From Euryarchaeota archaeon (lineage in GTDB: Archaea; Thermoplasmatota; SW-10-69-26; JACQPN01): DNA of 64,000 nt. Of this stretch, positions 61,207-64,000 are shown one piece after another (position 1 is the first letter of the stretch; each line of letters starts with the position of its first letter). The notes beneath the pieces were generated by a model, which was given only the letters and a program-made list of their open reading frames with translations, was not told the origin of the DNA and did no database searches. The DNA is taken from positions 262,350 to 326,349 of the forward strand of contig JACQPN010000002.1 of the NCBI GenBank assembly GCA_016207515.1. The letters run 5' to 3'. A program made the position numbers and the translations under genes.

Positions 61207-63492
61207 TTGCGAATCACGTATCTCGGCAACTACGGACGAGACCCCGTCAAGGTCAGCCTCTTCCTTGAAACCGAACACGATGTCGTCATATCCGCCCTGA
61301 GTGCAAACGGACCTTCGGTCATCCAGGCATTCAAGAAATTCGTCCTCAAGCCCTCGAATCCCAAAAACGGCATCGACTACGCGCAACTCTCAACGCTCTT
61401 ACAGGGCCACAACACTAACCTTGAGATACACACGACCAAGGCCACCATACCGATGGTCGAACGGGTTGCGCCGCCCCGGACTCAGGACTTCGACTGGCTC
61501 GCGAACGCGCTCAAGAAGCTAGACCGGGACTTGGCCAAGGAGAAACGGGAATACGATGAATGGAAGGGCGTCAGGGACCTAGACGAAGCGAAGGACCATT
61601 TTCACCGCCGCCGCGAAGAGATCTTCGACCTGAATCAAAAGATCGTCTCGAACCTCCAAGAACCCCACTTCGCCGTCGCCAGCCACTACGTTCCGAGCCA
61701 CGCCCAAACCGTCAACAGGTTCCGCCTCGACGAACTACGAGACCGGGCGAAAGAGCGGCACAGTACCCTCAAGCAACGAATAGACTTCACGCGACGAAAC
61801 CGCATCCAAGAACTAGAGAAGAAACGCGCCGGCCTGGTGAAAGACATTGAGGCGGAGCGAAAGACCGCCCGCGCTAGAGACGATGACGCGGCAACGGCAT
61901 TGGATGAAGGAATCGGGGTCGCCGCCATCCTGACTATCCGAAGTGGCCCAATCCTTGCACGAGGAAAGAAGAATCAGGCAATCGGTCGCGCCTTTGACCA
62001 AGTGCTGTCCGAGACGGAGAGCCTTCGAGCAAAACTGGACGCGTCAGGCGTGACAATGGGCGACGCTGATCCTCGTCTTGCCCTTTCGTCCATCTTCGCA
62101 GCAAGTCTTCCTGGATCCGACGCCAATGAAAACCACGTAGCCCAAGAGTTAAACCGCGCCATCGAAACAGCCTTCCATCTCCAACCCCGCGACGTCACGA
62201 ACGCATCATTGTCAAAGATGGTATCAGGACTTCTGGGTCAAGCACCGCCCCCGATGCAGATCCCCACGCTCGACAGATTTCCGTCGCCCGCGCACACGAA
62301 GGGTCCGCGGTTGACGTACCTGGGCCTCGCCTTGTCAAATGGCTTGCGACCAACGACGCATCCAATGTTCTACAACTTGGATGAGCAGGGCCCTCGTCAC
62401 ACGGCCGTCATAGGCGGCTCCGGATCGGGCAAGAGCGTGACCGCTTCCCTGATCGTCGAGGGCGCGCTTCTCAACAAGATTCCCGTCCTCGTCATGGACC
62501 CGACTCGCTCGTGGACGGGTTTTCTCGTGCCCGCGTCCACGTTCGCATTGAAAAAGTACGAACGCTTCTCGATGAAGCCCGAGATGGCGCGGCCGTTCGA
62601 GCTTGAAGTGCGGGACTCGTGGGACACGACAATCGAGAAAGTCATGGAACGGCGAAGCCTCACGATACTCTCCTCGCCGAACCTGACCGACGAGCAAGAG
62701 GCCGGCCTGGTCGACCAGATTCTCGGCGAACTCTTGGAGAAAATGAAGACTTGGCCGGACTCGAAGGAGCTGCGCCTGCTCCTCGTTCTCGAAGAAGCGC
62801 ACCGCTATCTTCGGGACAAGAAACTTCAACCAACACTCGAACTCTTCGCGCGAACTGCGCGGGCGAAAGGCGTCGGACTAATGGCCGTCTCCCAGAACGC
62901 CATAGACCTACCGCCGGCCATCAGGAACAACTGCGCCACAGTCATCCAGATGAACACGCACTACGGGGAAGACCTGAAACGCGCCGCCCAGACCTTCGGC
63001 TCCGACTTCCAGAAAACGATCCCGAAGCTCCAGCAGGGCCAAGGCGCATTCCATTATCCCGAATACGGCTCGACGTTCGTCGCATTTCGTCCGCCCCTGC
63101 ATAACCACCACGCCGCGTCTGAAGCGGTCGTTCAGTTCTTTTCGGTGACGAAGGAATTGAAACGCACCGTGGACGACCTTTTCGCGCTCCAAGCGGTGCC
63201 GGACGAACACGTGACGCGCATGCCAAGTGCCAGTGCCAATGGCACAAGTGGCACAGAATCAACGCCAAGCGTTCCTGAGGCCGTAAACGAGTCTTTGGGG
63301 CGTGCAAGTGCCAAAGTGGCACGCGATTGGCACGACGTGGTGGCACAGTTGGCACAGGGTGGCACTCGCCCGCGTCTCATGGAAGTTCGCAACGCAATCA
63401 CGGCGGCCGATCTCAAATGTCCGAGCCGACGTTCCATCTATCGTCATTTGCGTCAACTAGCGCGCCAGTCCAATGGATTGGCGCAAGAATAG
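61207..63492 (+). CDS. HerA-type ATPase with coiled-coil insertion and C-terminal winged helix
   Basis: 761 residues from a TTG preceded by GGTGA (61195-61199). An N-terminal beta domain (about 1-90) and a long charged helical region (about 95-230, KKLDRDLAKEKREYDEWK and ELEKKRAGLVKDIEAERK) come first. The HerA core follows: Walker A GGSGSGKS (403-410), MDPTRSW, Walker B LLLVLEEAHRYL (524-535) and an arginine-bearing ARTARAKG. A Ser/Thr-rich linker leads to a terminal helix-turn-helix (SRRSIYRHLRQLA). Probably a hexameric DNA pump acting with the nuclease encoded upstream. Confidence 0.8.
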   Translation: MRITYLGNYGRDPVKVSLFLETEHDVVISALSANGPSVIQAFKKFVLKPSNPKNGIDYAQLSTLLQGHNTNLEIHTTKATIPMVERVAPPRTQDFDWLANALKKLDRDLAKEKREYDEWKGVRDLDEAKDHFHRRREEIFDLNQKIVSNLQEPHFAVASHYVPSHAQTVNRFRLDELRDRAKERHSTLKQRIDFTRRNRIQELEKKRAGLVKDIEAERKTARARDDDAATALDEGIGVAAILTIRSGPILARGKKNQAIGRAFDQVLSETESLRAKLDASGVTMGDADPRLALSSIFAASLPGSDANENHVAQELNRAIETAFHLQPRDVTNASLSKMVSGLLGQAPPPMQIPTLDRFPSPAHTKGPRLTYLGLALSNGLRPTTHPMFYNLDEQGPRHTAVIGGSGSGKSVTASLIVEGALLNKIPVLVMDPTRSWTGFLVPASTFALKKYERFSMKPEMARPFELEVRDSWDTTIEKVMERRSLTILSSPNLTDEQEAGLVDQILGELLEKMKTWPDSKELRLLLVLEEAHRYLRDKKLQPTLELFARTARAKGVGLMAVSQNAIDLPPAIRNNCATVIQMNTHYGEDLKRAAQTFGSDFQKTIPKLQQGQGAFHYPEYGSTFVAFRPPLHNHHAASEAVVQFFSVTKELKRTVDDLFALQAVPDEHVTRMPSASANGTSGTESTPSVPEAVNESLGRASAKVARDWHDVVAQLAQGGTRPRLMEVRNAITAADLKCPSRRSIYRHLRQLARQSNGLAQE
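63227..63365 (+). repeat. Cluster of TGGCAC / GTGCCA hexamers
   Basis: Within 139 bases near the end of the HerA gene there are seven TGGCAC (63240, 63249, 63317, 63328, 63341, 63350, 63360) and three of the reverse complement GTGCCA (63227, 63233, 63308). The encoded linker varies, so the pattern is not simply a peptide repeat. Confidence 0.55.
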
Positions 63493-63504
63493 GGAGGTGT
63501 TTTC

Positions 63505-63801
63505 ATGGCAAAGTTCGAGGGGCGCAACGATGCGCTCTACATAGACGGCAAGCCCGTCCTGAAAGGATGGGAATCATTCTCGGGATGGTATTGGTTCGCA
63601 ACCGAAGACCACGGCGAAGACGTATACGTTATCGACGGCCGCGACGTCCCAGGCCGCGAGTATTTTGGCCTGGTCCAAGGCCACGAGGAAGAATGGGGCT
63701 ACTGGACGACGGCCGAGATGGATCCGCTAGTCGAGAAGGGCAAGGTTTGGGAAATCAAAAAACACGATTTGCCATACGCTGGACGACCCGGCCCCGAGTG
63801 A
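63505..63801 (+). CDS. Small hypothetical protein
   Basis: 98 residues, ATG 12 bases after the HerA stop, with GGAGG just after that stop. Acidic and aromatic (GWYWFATEDHGEDVYVIDG, EEEWGYWTTAEMD), probably a single small beta domain. No family recognised; co-transcribed with the HerA gene. Confidence 0.6.
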   Translation: MAKFEGRNDALYIDGKPVLKGWESFSGWYWFATEDHGEDVYVIDGRDVPGREYFGLVQGHEEEWGYWTTAEMDPLVEKGKVWEIKKHDLPYAGRPGPE

Positions 63802-63824
63802 GACAACGGCGCACTCGATGGTGT

Positions 63825-64000
63825 TCAAGGGGCGCGCCTTACCGCGCGAACGCTCATGCCAAGGCGCGCAAGACTCGTGTTGATGACCTTCAGATCGAAG
63901 CGGTCAGCATCCCACGCGCCCCCGACCCAATCGAGCATCTCCTTGTGCTCTTCGTGTTTTGGGTTCGCGAGGATTTTCACGAGGTTCTCGTAGCCCCCGA
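63825..64000 (-). CDS. pRiA4b ORF-3-like protein, C-terminal part only
   Basis: A frame open to the right edge and ending with TGA at 63825. The visible 58 codons contain GGYENLVKILANPKHEEH, EMLDWVGGAWDADRFD and a final helix. This closely follows the C-terminal signature of the plasmid pRiA4b ORF-3 family (GGYEDFL...A-x-P-x-H-x-E-H-x-E-M-L-x-W-x-G-x-x-x-D-x-x-x-F). These proteins are common on mobile elements; the function is unknown. Confidence 0.7.
   Translation of the reverse strand, partial: GGYENLVKILANPKHEEHKEMLDWVGGAWDADRFDLKVINTSLARLGMSVRAVRRAP

Noticed and set aside
1-64000. CRISPR array
   Set aside because: No regularly spaced direct repeats of 20-40 bases with unique spacers were found, and no cas gene is present.

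Overview
The window is archaeal, GC-rich DNA. It carries an archaeal RNA polymerase subunit (Rpo3), archaeal/eukaryotic-type ribosomal proteins (S19e, L31e, L39e), aIF6, a RNase P protein, the archaeal-only GatD/GatE amidotransferase, tRNA genes without encoded CCA, TATA-type promoters about 25 bases from (often GTG or TTG) start codons, and a PGF-type cell-surface sorting signal. The set would fit a Thermoplasmatota-like euryarchaeon, but that assignment is inference.

Positions 1-39,500 look like ordinary chromosome. From left to right: two large secreted surface proteins; a beta-CASP RNA nuclease; an RMD1/DUF155-like membrane protein; gatD-gatE; a DUF1405 membrane protein; acyl-CoA genes (thiolase, 3-hydroxyacyl-CoA dehydrogenase, an MDR oxidoreductase); leuC with its partner leuD 13 kb away; two tandem secreted paralogues; a membrane-tethered double winged-helix protein; panE-thiI; the S13-S4-S11-Rpo3 operon; an ABC-2 exporter; tRNA-Leu(GAG), tRNA-Leu(CAA) and tRNA-Ile(GAT); the RNase P4-YhbY-S19e-PDCD5-L39e-L31e-aIF6 cluster; and a subtilisin gene split by one in-frame TAA. 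A well-folded class II tRNA with the unexpected anticodon GAA, beside a decayed copy, lies at 16.3-16.6 kb.

From about 39.6 kb to the right edge the content becomes a mosaic of mobile and conflict-type genes: a tyrosine recombinase, a phosphoribosyltransferase-SIR2 pair, a cyclase-fold protein, a DNA methyltransferase coupled to a GHKL-ATPase/nuclease, an HD dNTPase-like protein, a nuclease-HerA cassette and a pRiA4b ORF-3-like fragment.

The most striking locus is at 44.4-49.7 kb. It is a tightly packed operon encoding a ubiquitin-like protein, a ubiquitin-like protein fused through a Gly-Gly to a canonical E2, a membrane-anchored JAMM/JAB isopeptidase, an E1-like ThiF enzyme, three tiny two-helix membrane proteins and a HerA-type ATPase with a winged-helix domain. 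Together these look like a complete conjugation/deconjugation cycle at the membrane, tied to a DNA- or protein-remodelling motor. No RING-type E3 is visible.
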